A stretch of 64,000 nt of DNA from contig JAEZWW010000033.1 in assembly GCA_023442945.1 (NCBI GenBank), positions 1-64,000 of the forward strand, written 5' to 3'. Positions 9,051 through 16,971 of this stretch are shown piece after piece. Within the stretch, counting starts at the first letter, position 1; every line of letters begins with the position of its first letter. The position numbers were made by a program, and so were the translations under genes. The DNA comes from Pseudomonadota bacterium (GTDB lineage: Bacteria > Pseudomonadota > Gammaproteobacteria > Burkholderiales > Burkholderiaceae_C). The notes below the pieces were generated by a model that saw only the letters and a list, made by a program, of their open reading frames with translations, had not been told where the DNA came from and did no database searches.

Positions 9051-9081
9051 AAAAAGGGTCTGCACTTTGCAGTGCAGACCC
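9051..9081 (-). terminator. First rho-independent terminator downstream of tRNA-Leu
   Basis: A perfect 11-bp inverted repeat (9056-9066 with 9071-9081, arm GGGTCTGCACT) closes a 4-base loop. On the minus strand it is followed by five T residues (9055-9051). It starts 12 bases after the CCA end of tRNA-Leu, as expected for a monocistronic tRNA terminator. Confidence 0.85.
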
Positions 9082-9092
9082 TCATCAAATTT

Positions 9093-9177
<85 letters not shown>

Positions 9178-9193
9178 ATCAGGAAACCGAGAT

Positions 9194-9221
9194 TCTATAC
9201 CAAAAAAATCCACATGAGCAA
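9194..9221 (-). promoter_or_regulatory. Probable tRNA-Leu promoter overlapping the rnr start
   Basis: On the minus strand TATAGA (9199-9194) is a good -10 box, about 17 bases upstream of the tRNA 5' end. TTGCTC (9221-9216) is a partial -35 match with a 16-base spacer. The -35 lies inside the first codons of rnr, so the two transcription units overlap at their starts. Confidence 0.45.
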
Positions 9222-11544
9222 TACGTTGTTAGAAGAAATTGAGGGAGTGGTCCAGGGCCATCGGGACGGTCACGGCTTCGTGACGCCGGACGATGGTTCG
9301 CCCGACCTGTACCTGCCACCCAACGAGATGCGCGCCGTGCTGCACCGCGACCGCGTCAAGGTGCGCGTGGTGCGCTACGACCGCCGCGGCCGGCCCGAAG
9401 GCCGCGTGGTGGAAATCGTGGAGCGCCCGCCGCACCCCATCATCGGTCGCCTGCTGAACGAAGGCGGCATCTGGTTGGTGGCGCCCGAAGACAAGCGTTA
9501 CGGCCAGGACGTGCTGATCCCCAAGGCGGGCATTGGCGGTGCCAAGACCGGCCAGGTGGTGGTGGTCGAATTGACCGAACCACCCGCTTTGTACGGCCAG
9601 CCCACCGGCCGCGTGCGCGAAGTGCTGGGTGACATCGACGACCCCGGCATGGAGATCGAAATCGCCGTGCGCAAGTACGGCGTGCCGCACGAGTTTTCAC
9701 CCGGCGCGCTGGCCGAAGCGCGCGCCTTGCCCGACACGGTGCAAAAAGGCGATTGGGGCGGCCGGATCGATTTGACCGACGTGCCGCTGTGCACCATCGA
9801 CGGCGAAGACGCGCGCGACTTTGACGACGCCGTGTACTGCGAGCCCGCTGTCGTCACCGGCCGCGGCAAGAAGCCCAACGGCTGGCGCGTGCTGGTCGCC
9901 ATTGCCGACGTCAGCCACTACGTCAAGACCGGCAGCCCGATCGACATCGACGCCTACGACCGCGCCACCAGCGTGTACTTCCCGCGCCGCGTGATCCCCA
10001 TGTTGCCCGAGAAGCTGAGCAACGGCCTGTGCTCGCTCAACCCCGACGTCGACCGCCTGTGCATGGTGTGCGACATGCTGATCACCGCCAAGGGCGACGT
10101 GCACGCCTACCAGTTCTACCCGGCCGTGATGCACAGCCACGCGCGCTTCACCTACACCGAAGTGGCGGCCATCCTGGCCAACACGCGCGGGCCCGAGGCG
10201 GCGCGCCGCAAGGACCGCGTGCAGGATCTGCTGAACCTGCACGACGTCTTCAGCGCGCTGCTGAAGGCGCGCCATGCGCGCGGCGCGGTCGATTTCGACA
10301 CGGTTGAGACGCAAATCATCTGCGACGAATCCGGCCGCATTGAGCGCATCGAGCCGCGCACCCGCAACGACGCGCACCGCCTGATCGAAGAATGCATGCT
10401 GGCCGCCAACGTCTGCAGCGCCGACTTCATCCAGGGCAGCAAGCACCCGGGCCTGTTCCGCGTGCACGAAGGCCCCACGCCTGAAAAGCAGGACATCCTG
10501 CGCGCCTACCTGAAGGCGCTGGGCCTGGGCCTGTCGATCAGCGACGACCCGCAGCCGGGCGAATTCCAGCGCATCGCCGACGCCACCAAGGACCGGCCCG
10601 ACGCCGAGCAGATCCACATGATGCTGCTGCGCTCGATGAGCCAGGCGATTTACACCCCCGTCAACAGCGGCCACTTCGGCCTGGGCTACGAGGCCTACAC
10701 GCACTTCACCAGCCCGATCCGGCGCTACCCCGATCTGCTGGTGCACCGCGTCATCAAGGCGATCCTGGGCCAGCAGAAGTACCAGCTGCCGGCGCTGCCG
10801 ACGCCCGGCGAGGCGCATGAGAAGCTCAGCCGCCGCTTGCAAAAGCAGAGCGCCGCGCGCCGCCGCGACGACGACGAACCGCCCAAGCGCCTGTCCGGCG
10901 AGATGCTGGCCTGGGAAGCCGCTGGCCTGCATTGCAGCGCCAACGAGCGCCGCGCCGACGAAGCCAGCCGCGACGTCGAGGCCTGGCTCAAGTGCAAGTA
11001 CATGAAGGAGCACCTGGGCGAGGAGTTCAACGGCACGGTTTCGGCGGCGACCAGCTTCGGCCTGTTCGTCACGCTGAACGACCTGTACGTCGAAGGCCTG
11101 GTGCACATCACCGAACTGGGCGGCGAGTACTTCCGCTTCGACGAGGTGCGCCAGGAGTTGCGCGGCGAACGCACCGGCATCCGCTACGCCATCGGCACCA
11201 AGGTGCGCGTGCAAGTCAGCCGCGTCGACCTGGACGGCCGCAAGATCGACTTCCGGTTGGTCAATGAAGGCGACGAGCTGGGCACGCGCAGCGGCCAGGG
11301 CAAGAACGCGGGCGGCAACGCCGGTGAACGCGGCGCGCCCACCAAACAGTCGGCCAAGCGCGCCGCCCGCAAGGCGCGCGATGCGGAGCGCGGCAACGAC
11401 CGCTCGCGCCCCACGCCGTCGCCCATCGACGCCTTGCGCGCGTCGGTCAAAAAGGCCGCGGCCCGCGCCAAGGGCGGCGCTGGCAAGCCCGGCGCCAAAC
11501 CCGGGGCCAAGGGCAGCGCGAAGTCGCGCAAGTCGCGGCGCTGA
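9214..11544 (+). CDS. rnr: Ribonuclease R (3'-5' exoribonuclease)
   Basis: RNase R degrades structured RNA and takes part in rRNA and tmRNA quality control. The 776 residues show cold-shock/OB domains first (GHRDGHGFVTPDDG near residue 15). The RNB catalytic domain follows, with DGEDARDFDDAVY near residue 196 and HFTSPIRRYPDLLVHR further on, then an S1 domain at about residues 602-690. A long Lys/Arg/Ala-rich tail (about residues 700-776) is typical of RNase R. The winged-helix N-terminal domain of E. coli RNase R (about 75 residues before GHRDG) is absent. No Shine-Dalgarno sequence precedes the ATG at 9214, and the promoter must lie within or next to the divergent tRNA gene. Confidence 0.93.
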   Translation: MSNTLLEEIEGVVQGHRDGHGFVTPDDGSPDLYLPPNEMRAVLHRDRVKVRVVRYDRRGRPEGRVVEIVERPPHPIIGRLLNEGGIWLVAPEDKRYGQDVLIPKAGIGGAKTGQVVVVELTEPPALYGQPTGRVREVLGDIDDPGMEIEIAVRKYGVPHEFSPGALAEARALPDTVQKGDWGGRIDLTDVPLCTIDGEDARDFDDAVYCEPAVVTGRGKKPNGWRVLVAIADVSHYVKTGSPIDIDAYDRATSVYFPRRVIPMLPEKLSNGLCSLNPDVDRLCMVCDMLITAKGDVHAYQFYPAVMHSHARFTYTEVAAILANTRGPEAARRKDRVQDLLNLHDVFSALLKARHARGAVDFDTVETQIICDESGRIERIEPRTRNDAHRLIEECMLAANVCSADFIQGSKHPGLFRVHEGPTPEKQDILRAYLKALGLGLSISDDPQPGEFQRIADATKDRPDAEQIHMMLLRSMSQAIYTPVNSGHFGLGYEAYTHFTSPIRRYPDLLVHRVIKAILGQQKYQLPALPTPGEAHEKLSRRLQKQSAARRRDDDEPPKRLSGEMLAWEAAGLHCSANERRADEASRDVEAWLKCKYMKEHLGEEFNGTVSAATSFGLFVTLNDLYVEGLVHITELGGEYFRFDEVRQELRGERTGIRYAIGTKVRVQVSRVDLDGRKIDFRLVNEGDELGTRSGQGKNAGGNAGERGAPTKQSAKRAARKARDAERGNDRSRPTPSPIDALRASVKKAAARAKGGAGKPGAKPGAKGSAKSRKSRR

Positions 11545-11598
11545 TCGGTGGCGGCGCGTGCGCCGGCCGCGCGCGGCCGGCCCCTGCACACCGCATCT

Positions 11599-11654
11599 GC
11601 TATGCATTAAGCAGCTGCCCGCGCAGGTCGCACTAGGGCCGCAGCCCGTTTTTA
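11599..11654 (+). repeat. Dispersed element copy between rnr and the SDR gene
   Basis: GCTATGCATTAAGCAGCTG, then CCCGCGCAGGT and CTAGGGCCGCAGCCCGTTT. Ends about 20 bases before the SDR start codon. Confidence 0.75.
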
Positions 11655-11673
11655 TTCAAAACAAGAGACATTT

Positions 11674-12438
11674 ATGACCACTGCTTCTACCTCTTCGCGC
11701 GTCGCCATCGTCACCGGCGCGGGCAGCGGCATCGGCCGCGCGGCGGCGCTGGCGCTGCTGAACGATGGCTGGCAAGTCGCGCTGGCCGGGCGCCGCGCCG
11801 AGCCGCTGCAGGCCGTGGCCGCCGAATCCGGCGCGGGCGACCGCGCGCTGGCCGTGCCGACTGACGTCAGCCAGCCGGCCGAGGTCAAGGCCCTGTTCGA
11901 CCAGACCGTCGCGCGCTTCGGCCGGGTTGATTTGCTGTTCAACAACGCGGGCGTCAACAACCCGCCCGGCCCGTTTGAAGACTGGACGCCTGAGCAATGG
12001 CGCGGCGTGGTCGACGTCAACCTGAACGGCATGTTCTTCTGCCTGCAGCAGGCCTTTCGTACCATGAAGGCGCAAACGCCGCAGGGCGGCCGCATCATCA
12101 ACAACGGCTCCATCTCGGCCACCACGCCGCGGCCCAATTCGGCCGCTTACACGGCGACCAAGCACGCGGTCAAAGGCCTGACCAAGACCGCCGCGCTGGA
12201 CGGCCGCCGCTGGGACATCGCCGTGGGCCAGATCGACGTCGGCAACGCCATGACTGAGCTGGCCGCGCGCATGGCCAAGGGCGTGCCGCAAGCCAATGGC
12301 GAGATCGCCGTCGAGCCGATGATGGACGTGGCCCAGGTCGGCCAGTCGGTGCTGCACATGGCCAATCTGCCGCTGGATGTGAACGTGCTGTTCCACACCG
12401 TCATGGCGACCAAGATGCCCTTCGTCGGGCGCGGCTGA
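11674..12438 (+). CDS. Short-chain dehydrogenase/reductase
   Basis: This is a classical SDR of 254 residues. It shows the Rossmann cofactor motif TGAGSGIG at residues 14-21, NNAG in the middle, and the catalytic Ser146, Tyr159 and Lys163 (in NGSIS and YTATK). The position after the first strand favours NADP or NAD without clear discrimination, and the substrate is unknown. It follows rnr by about 130 bases that contain a copy of the dispersed element and a GC-rich inverted repeat without a T run. It is probably an independent unit, and it is convergent with the small membrane protein gene downstream. Confidence 0.88.
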   Translation: MTTASTSSRVAIVTGAGSGIGRAAALALLNDGWQVALAGRRAEPLQAVAAESGAGDRALAVPTDVSQPAEVKALFDQTVARFGRVDLLFNNAGVNNPPGPFEDWTPEQWRGVVDVNLNGMFFCLQQAFRTMKAQTPQGGRIINNGSISATTPRPNSAAYTATKHAVKGLTKTAALDGRRWDIAVGQIDVGNAMTELAARMAKGVPQANGEIAVEPMMDVAQVGQSVLHMANLPLDVNVLFHTVMATKMPFVGRG

Positions 12439-12466
12439 TTGGTGATGCGCTCGCGCCGCGCGCACC

Positions 12467-12904
12467 TCAGGCGCGGTCGCGCCGTGGCGGAGAGCGCCGC
12501 TGCTGGCGCCGGCGCAGCGCCAGCCAGACGGCCACGCTGACCAGCGCGCTGACGATGTACGAGCCCGCGATCAGTTGCCAGAACGCCAGCGGCGCGTCGC
12601 CCATTCGCCCGACCGACCACGACTGCACGACGACCAGGCCAACGATGGCCGACAGCGCCGCCACCGCCCCGATCAGCAGGCGCTGGCCCCAACCCAGACC
12701 CACGGCCAGCACCGCCGCCAGCACGAAGGGCGGCAGCGCGTAACCTGCCGACAGCAGCACCGCCAACCCGGCACTGTGCGCGTGGGCCAGCAGCGGGGCT
12801 GTGGCCAGCGCGGTGCCCAGGACCGCGTGCTGCACGCAGCGGAGGGCAGGGCGCTGCGCTGCCGCAGCGGGCGCCGGGGTGGGTGCGGGAGGGCTGCGGT
12901 TCAT
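12467..12904 (-). CDS. Small integral membrane protein, unknown function
   Basis: The 145 residues hold about four hydrophobic segments, around residues 28-48, 55-72, 77-97 and 106-128. The N-terminus is Pro/Ala-rich and the C-terminus strongly Arg-rich (RRRQQRR), suggesting a cytoplasmic tail. I do not recognise the family. The ATG at 12904 is chosen because it overlaps the stop codon of the upstream nnr gene by four bases (ATGA), pointing to translational coupling. The frame is open further upstream to 12958 inside nnr without support. Confidence 0.6.
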   Translation of the reverse strand: MNRSPPAPTPAPAAAAQRPALRCVQHAVLGTALATAPLLAHAHSAGLAVLLSAGYALPPFVLAAVLAVGLGWGQRLLIGAVAALSAIVGLVVVQSWSVGRMGDAPLAFWQLIAGSYIVSALVSVAVWLALRRRQQRRSPPRRDRA

Positions 12905-14469
12905 GGCGTCAGCGCCTGCGCCAGCGCGCTGGCTGTCAGCGTGGGGCCCGGCGGCCACGCGTCCGCCACCGCGCCGTGTTGGTACACGGCCGCGCAGGCG
13001 GCGTCGAATGCGTCAACGCCCGCCGCCAGGCGCGCGCCGACCAGGCCGGCCAGCACGTCGCCCGTGCCGCCGGTGGCCAGGCGCGCGTTGCCGGTGGGGT
13101 TGATGCGCGGCGCGGCGCCCGGTGCGGCGATCACGCTGCCGCTGCCCTTCAGCACGACCACCGCGCCAAAGCGCTCGGCCAAGGCCTGCGCCGCCGCCAG
13201 CCGGTCGCGCTGGATGTCGGCGGTGGTCGTGGCCAGCAGGCGCGCCGCCTCCAGCGGGTGCGGGGTCAGCACGGTGGTGGGCTGATCGGCCCGCGCCGCC
13301 CGTTCGCGCAGCGCGCGCTGCAAGGCCGCATCGGCCGCCACCGCGTTCAGGCCGTCTGCGTCGAGCACCAGACGTGCGGCCTGCGCCAGCACGGCCGGCA
13401 GCACGCCCGCCACCGCCTCGCCACCGCCGCAACCGCAGACGGCCGTCAGGCGCGGCAGGTCCAGCAGATCGGCGCGGCGGAACATCAGTTCCGGCTGCAC
13501 CACGTCCTGCAGCGGCGCGGCGCCTTGCGCTGCTTGATCCAGCAGGCTGACGTACACGCGCCCCGCACCTGCGTGCAGCGCCGCGCGGCCAGCCAGCAGG
13601 GCTGCGCCCGCCATCGCCGTACCGCGCGCGGCATCCACCTCGCCGCCGATCACCGCCACGTCGCCAAACGTGCCCTTGTGGCTGGCGTGCGGGCGCTCGG
13701 CGGGAGATGGCGCACCGTTTAGCCAGGCCGAGGGCGCGGCGTCGACGGCCACGCCCAGGTCGTCGAACCACAAGCTGCCACACGCGTCCCGCCCGTCGGC
13801 GGTGAACAGGCCGGGCTTCAGTGTCAACAGGCTCAGCGTGTGGAGCCGGGGATTTGCATGAAACAGGCCTTTTGCCCTAGAGCCACCTGCGCAGCCAGCT
13901 AGCATTTCAGGAGTGTTCGGCACAGCCAACGCGCCCGTGTCCGCGTTCAAGCCGCTCGGCACATCGACCGCCAGACGCGTCGCCGCGCTGCCCGCCATGT
14001 GCGCCAGCCACTCGGCCATCGTCCCTTCCAGAGGCCGCGCCGCGCCGATGCCCAGCAGCGCGTCCACGCACAAGTCCTGCGGCCCCAGCGCCGACAAAGG
14101 CGGCGGCGCGTCGGCCAGCCGCACCCCGGCAGCTTGCGCCCGCGCCAACGCGGCCTGCGTGTCGGGCGGCGCGCGGTCGGCATCGCCCAGCCAGGTCACC
14201 CACGGCGCCTTGCCCCAGCGCAGCAGGTGCCGCGCCGCTTCCAGCCCGTCACCACCGTTGTTGCCCGGCCCGCAGGCGATCCACACCGTGCGCGCGTGCG
14301 GCGCCAAGGCCAGCGCCAGCCGCGCCACCGCCAGGCCGGCGCGCTGCATCAGCGTGTGCGCGGGCAGCGCCGCCATGGCGGCTTGCTCCAGGCGCCGCGT
14401 GGCCGCCACGTTGAACAGCGGATGGGCGCGGGTCAGGTCCAGGCGGTGGGGCATGTAAGCATTGTGCAT
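12901..14469 (-). CDS. nnr: Bifunctional NAD(P)HX epimerase and ADP-dependent dehydratase
   Basis: This enzyme repairs hydrated NADH and NADPH. The N-terminal half is the YjeF_N epimerase (GPGNNGGDGL near residue 68, VDVPSGLNADTG near residue 170). The C-terminal half is the ribokinase-like dehydratase (HKGTFGDVAVIGG, LDADGLNA, TPHPLEAARL, and NPTGNARLATGGTGDVLAG). The 522 residues fit the bifunctional family. At about residues 188-203, where relatives have a short linker after DTGA, there is extra sequence (EMLAGCAGGSRAKG) produced by a copy of the dispersed element at 13864-13910. The start may be 14469 or the second Met codon at 14454. Confidence 0.92.
   Translation of the reverse strand: MHNAYMPHRLDLTRAHPLFNVAATRRLEQAAMAALPAHTLMQRAGLAVARLALALAPHARTVWIACGPGNNGGDGLEAARHLLRWGKAPWVTWLGDADRAPPDTQAALARAQAAGVRLADAPPPLSALGPQDLCVDALLGIGAARPLEGTMAEWLAHMAGSAATRLAVDVPSGLNADTGALAVPNTPEMLAGCAGGSRAKGLFHANPRLHTLSLLTLKPGLFTADGRDACGSLWFDDLGVAVDAAPSAWLNGAPSPAERPHASHKGTFGDVAVIGGEVDAARGTAMAGAALLAGRAALHAGAGRVYVSLLDQAAQGAAPLQDVVQPELMFRRADLLDLPRLTAVCGCGGGEAVAGVLPAVLAQAARLVLDADGLNAVAADAALQRALRERAARADQPTTVLTPHPLEAARLLATTTADIQRDRLAAAQALAERFGAVVVLKGSGSVIAAPGAAPRINPTGNARLATGGTGDVLAGLVGARLAAGVDAFDAACAAVYQHGAVADAWPPGPTLTASALAQALTP
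13864..13910 (-). repeat. Dispersed element copy inside nnr
   Basis: The complement reads TAGCTGGCTGCGCAGGTGG, then CTAGGGCAAAAGGCCTG. It encodes MLAGCAGGSRAKG in nnr in the same frame as the rimO copy. Confidence 0.8.
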
Positions 14470-14589
14470 GGGGCCCGCGCCGCGCGAGGGGCGCGAGGAG
14501 AATGGGGATGGAGACGGTCAGGATCGGCAGGCCGCACGGCTGCCTTGTCAGCGCAAGTAACGAAATAGTGATTCGACCCTGATATTTAT

Positions 14590-15075
14590 ATGAACTATTT
14601 TGAAACTCTGAGTTCTCGAATCGAAAATTTCTCGTGGGATAAACGTACTGAGAATTACGCTCTGTCGCGCTCAGACTTGGATGGCATATTTCGCTGGCTA
14701 AGATACATGTCGGCATTTGCGGATGGTGAGCGAAAGGATAACCCGCCGCACTTTATGGGAAGTCCGGCAAGATTTCTAGGATATCATCGGTCAAAAAATA
14801 GTGATCAAATCATTGAGGATCTCGTGAATCGAGCTAGGGGTCAAGGCCTGGTTGCAATGGGTATTTTTCACAATGCCCTGGAGTGGGCAGATTTTATTTC
14901 CGGCACTGGAGCTATCGGTGATGCTCCAGTCGATTTATTTGAGCCGATGCTGTCTCTATTGGAGCGCGGTTGCACATTCAGGCTTAATAAAGGCTACCTT
15001 GAGATCGGTGATGGCGCAATCCCGCTACATAGATGGCCCTATTTCGCCGATCCAAATCGTCCTAGAGAGAATTGA
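14590..15075 (+). CDS. Hypothetical protein in an AT-richer islet
   Basis: I do not recognise this 161-residue protein. It is soluble, with mixed acidic and basic residues, many aromatics, and no signal peptide or membrane span. Its codons are clearly more AT-rich than those of the neighbours (frequent TTT, ATT, AGA, AGT), which suggests horizontal acquisition. The ATG at 14590 follows an AT-rich stretch with a weak ribosome-binding site. It stands alone between nnr (divergent) and a stretch of degraded sequence. Size, charge and base composition would fit an orphan immunity-type protein, but this is only a guess. Confidence 0.6.
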   Translation: MNYFETLSSRIENFSWDKRTENYALSRSDLDGIFRWLRYMSAFADGERKDNPPHFMGSPARFLGYHRSKNSDQIIEDLVNRARGQGLVAMGIFHNALEWADFISGTGAIGDAPVDLFEPMLSLLERGCTFRLNKGYLEIGDGAIPLHRWPYFADPNRPREN

Positions 15076-15743
15076 TTCATCGAAGAATCCTTGTTCCGTC
15101 TGTAGCGGCGCGGTTTTCAGTGTCCTAGCAACAGGCGCACTGGCACGCGCCCCGTGATAGTAGCGACTGGCTCTGAGACCTTCGGTACGTGAAAGTCACC
15201 GCTGCGAGCATTCCCGCAGATTCAAAGCGGGAAAAAACGACTCGCTAGGGCGGCGATCACCCACGCTGGACGTGCTGACATGATCTCGCAACACGCCAGG
15301 TTCGGAGTCCGTGCAGGGTGCACGCACCTGTACTTCGGGGACAGCTCCGCGCGCAGAAAGGGTGAGTGTGGCGACGCGGGCAGGTGCGATTGGCCACCGG
15401 GTGAGCGATTGGACGGGGCGAACCTCTCCCCGGCGCAGACCGCAAGCGGGGCGTGCAATGTCAGGAAGAGTCGGTCAAATCCCGCGCTGGCCTTAGTGTA
15501 GATTGCGCAGGCAGCTTCTTTTTGTATAGCAACGAGGCTGCCCAGCTTCTTTAGCGATTCGACGTATGGCGCCGTTTCGAACAGTTGCGATAATTTTGAA
15601 GTCGACTTGCCAAGGCTATGAATGGACCAAGGACGGGCAAGTACACTTGAAGAGTGCCATCCGTTGATCGAGGCGTTGGCTGCGTACTCCTCAATTTCCG
15701 AGGCGCGATTATGATTGGGAATTAAAAAAGAGTTGAAAATTCA
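15076..15743. other. Unassigned, probably degraded islet sequence
   Basis: No gene can be supported. It contains a copy of the dispersed element at 15489-15530 and several very short frames. One, from 15622 to 15714 (30 residues, containing LEECHPLIEAL), could be a remnant of a neighbouring small protein. The middle part, about 15220-15480, is GC-richer than both flanks and matches nothing I recognise. Confidence 0.4.
15489..15530 (-). repeat. Dispersed element copy in the AT-richer islet
   Basis: Reads GGCCTTAGTGTAGATTGCG, then CAGGCAGCTTC and TATAGC. The islet itself therefore carries the genome's own element. Confidence 0.65.
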
Positions 15744-16025
15744 GTGAACCTTTTTGTGGCGTCGCTTGATGCCAGCGAGCGCGAGGTAGTCCGCAAGCTG
15801 ATCTTTGGGCCGCAGATCCGGCCAAGTCACATTTGGTATGACCGCGTCGTCGCGACCTATCTCAGCGGTGAGGCGGCATTGCCCCTCATAGAAGAGATAT
15901 TAGAGAAATATGCCAATGAGGCATTTTTCCGTGAATTGGATGCGCCGGTGAAATCCTATTTGTTTGAGGCGAGGATGATCCTAAGAGAGGTTCAGGCAGT
16001 TTTGAATTCGTCGGTGCATCGTTAA
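15744..16025 (+). CDS. Small hypothetical protein
   Basis: A GTG at 15744, preceded by a purine-rich AAAAAAGAG about 14 bases upstream, opens a 93-residue frame. The protein is predicted mostly helical (EREVVRKLIFG, PLIEEILEKYANEAFF, FEARMILREVQAVL), with no signal peptide or membrane segment. Codon use is AT-richer than the chromosome backbone, like the 161-residue protein upstream, so both probably came with the same islet. The family is not recognised. Confidence 0.5.
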   Translation: MNLFVASLDASEREVVRKLIFGPQIRPSHIWYDRVVATYLSGEAALPLIEEILEKYANEAFFRELDAPVKSYLFEARMILREVQAVLNSSVHR

Positions 16026-16209
16026 AAAGATCGTGACCCTTGCAACCTATTTATTCGACGAGGTCTTGGCGCCTATCTCTGCGCATGTGGCAATTGCTAT
16101 TTGTCTTGCAGGGGAGGGCATTGGCCGGCCACAAAAAAGTGGCGCATCGACAGATCGAGGCGTTGAGTAAGTGGCACCCCAAACCAAGGACGATCGATTG
16201 GGCGAACGC

Positions 16210-16923
16210 GTGACAGAGCCACTGCACATAGGCATCGTCGGCTGCTCCGCCGAAGGCGCGGCCCTTTGCTACCGCACCTTGTGCGCGGAAGGTGCGCAGC
16301 GCCTAGGCGCCCACCGGCATCCGCAGATATCGATGCACACACCGTCGCTGCACCGGTATGTCGAATGCCTGGAGCGCGGCGACAGGGCCGGGATGGCCGA
16401 GTTGATGCTGGATTCGGCCCGGCGTTTGCAGGCCGCGGGGGCGGACTTCCTGATTTGCCCGGACAACACCATCCACCAGGCTTTCGACCTCGTGCAGGCA
16501 GAAACGCCTTTGCCTTGGCTGCACATCGCTCAAGAGGTGGCGCGTGAGGCGGCGGCGCGCGGTTGCCACAAGGTGGGCATCACCGGGACCGCTTGGTTGG
16601 TGGCCAGCGAGGTTTATCCCCAGGCGTTGGAAGCGCGAGGTTTGGCGTGGCTGCGGCCGAGCGAGGTTGAGCGCCAGGCCATGGGCCGCATCATCATGGA
16701 CGAGCTGGTGTACGGCCGTTTTCCCGCGGACAGTGTCGCCGCGCTGCAGGCGATCATCGCGTCGCTGGCTGCGCGCGGTTGCGACGCGGTGGTGCTGGGT
16801 TGCACCGAGCTGCCGCTGGTGCTGAACGACGGCAATTCGGCGCTGCCGACGCTGGACTCGACCCGCTTGCTGGCGCGCGCGGCGCTGGACCATGCGATTG
16901 CCAGGGCGTTGCCGGGCACCTGA
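16210..16923 (+). CDS. Aspartate/glutamate racemase family protein
   Basis: Members of this family interconvert L- and D-amino acids (aspartate, glutamate or hydantoins) with two cysteines and no cofactor. Both catalytic contexts are visible: CPDNTIHQAF in the first half and LGCTELPLVL in the second. The GTG at 16210 gives 237 residues, the usual size, and begins the conserved HIGIVGCSAEGAALCYRTL segment. An earlier GTG at 16171 in the same frame would add 13 residues. It converges with dadA, a D-amino-acid dehydrogenase, which suggests a shared role in D-amino acid turnover. The substrate is uncertain. Confidence 0.82.
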   Translation: MTEPLHIGIVGCSAEGAALCYRTLCAEGAQRLGAHRHPQISMHTPSLHRYVECLERGDRAGMAELMLDSARRLQAAGADFLICPDNTIHQAFDLVQAETPLPWLHIAQEVAREAAARGCHKVGITGTAWLVASEVYPQALEARGLAWLRPSEVERQAMGRIIMDELVYGRFPADSVAALQAIIASLAARGCDAVVLGCTELPLVLNDGNSALPTLDSTRLLARAALDHAIARALPGT

Positions 16924-16971
16924 GCGGTCAACGGCGCGGCGCGAAGGCCCGCCAGCACAGAGCAGGGCGCG

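Noticed and set aside
11555..11585. GC-rich inverted repeat after rnr as a terminator
   Set aside because: The palindrome is strong, but no T run follows it on either strand.
15222..15501. Possible group II intron or mobile-element remnant
   Set aside because: The GC-rich stretch has short inverted sequences but no recognisable intron domain V, reverse transcriptase fragment or terminal repeats.
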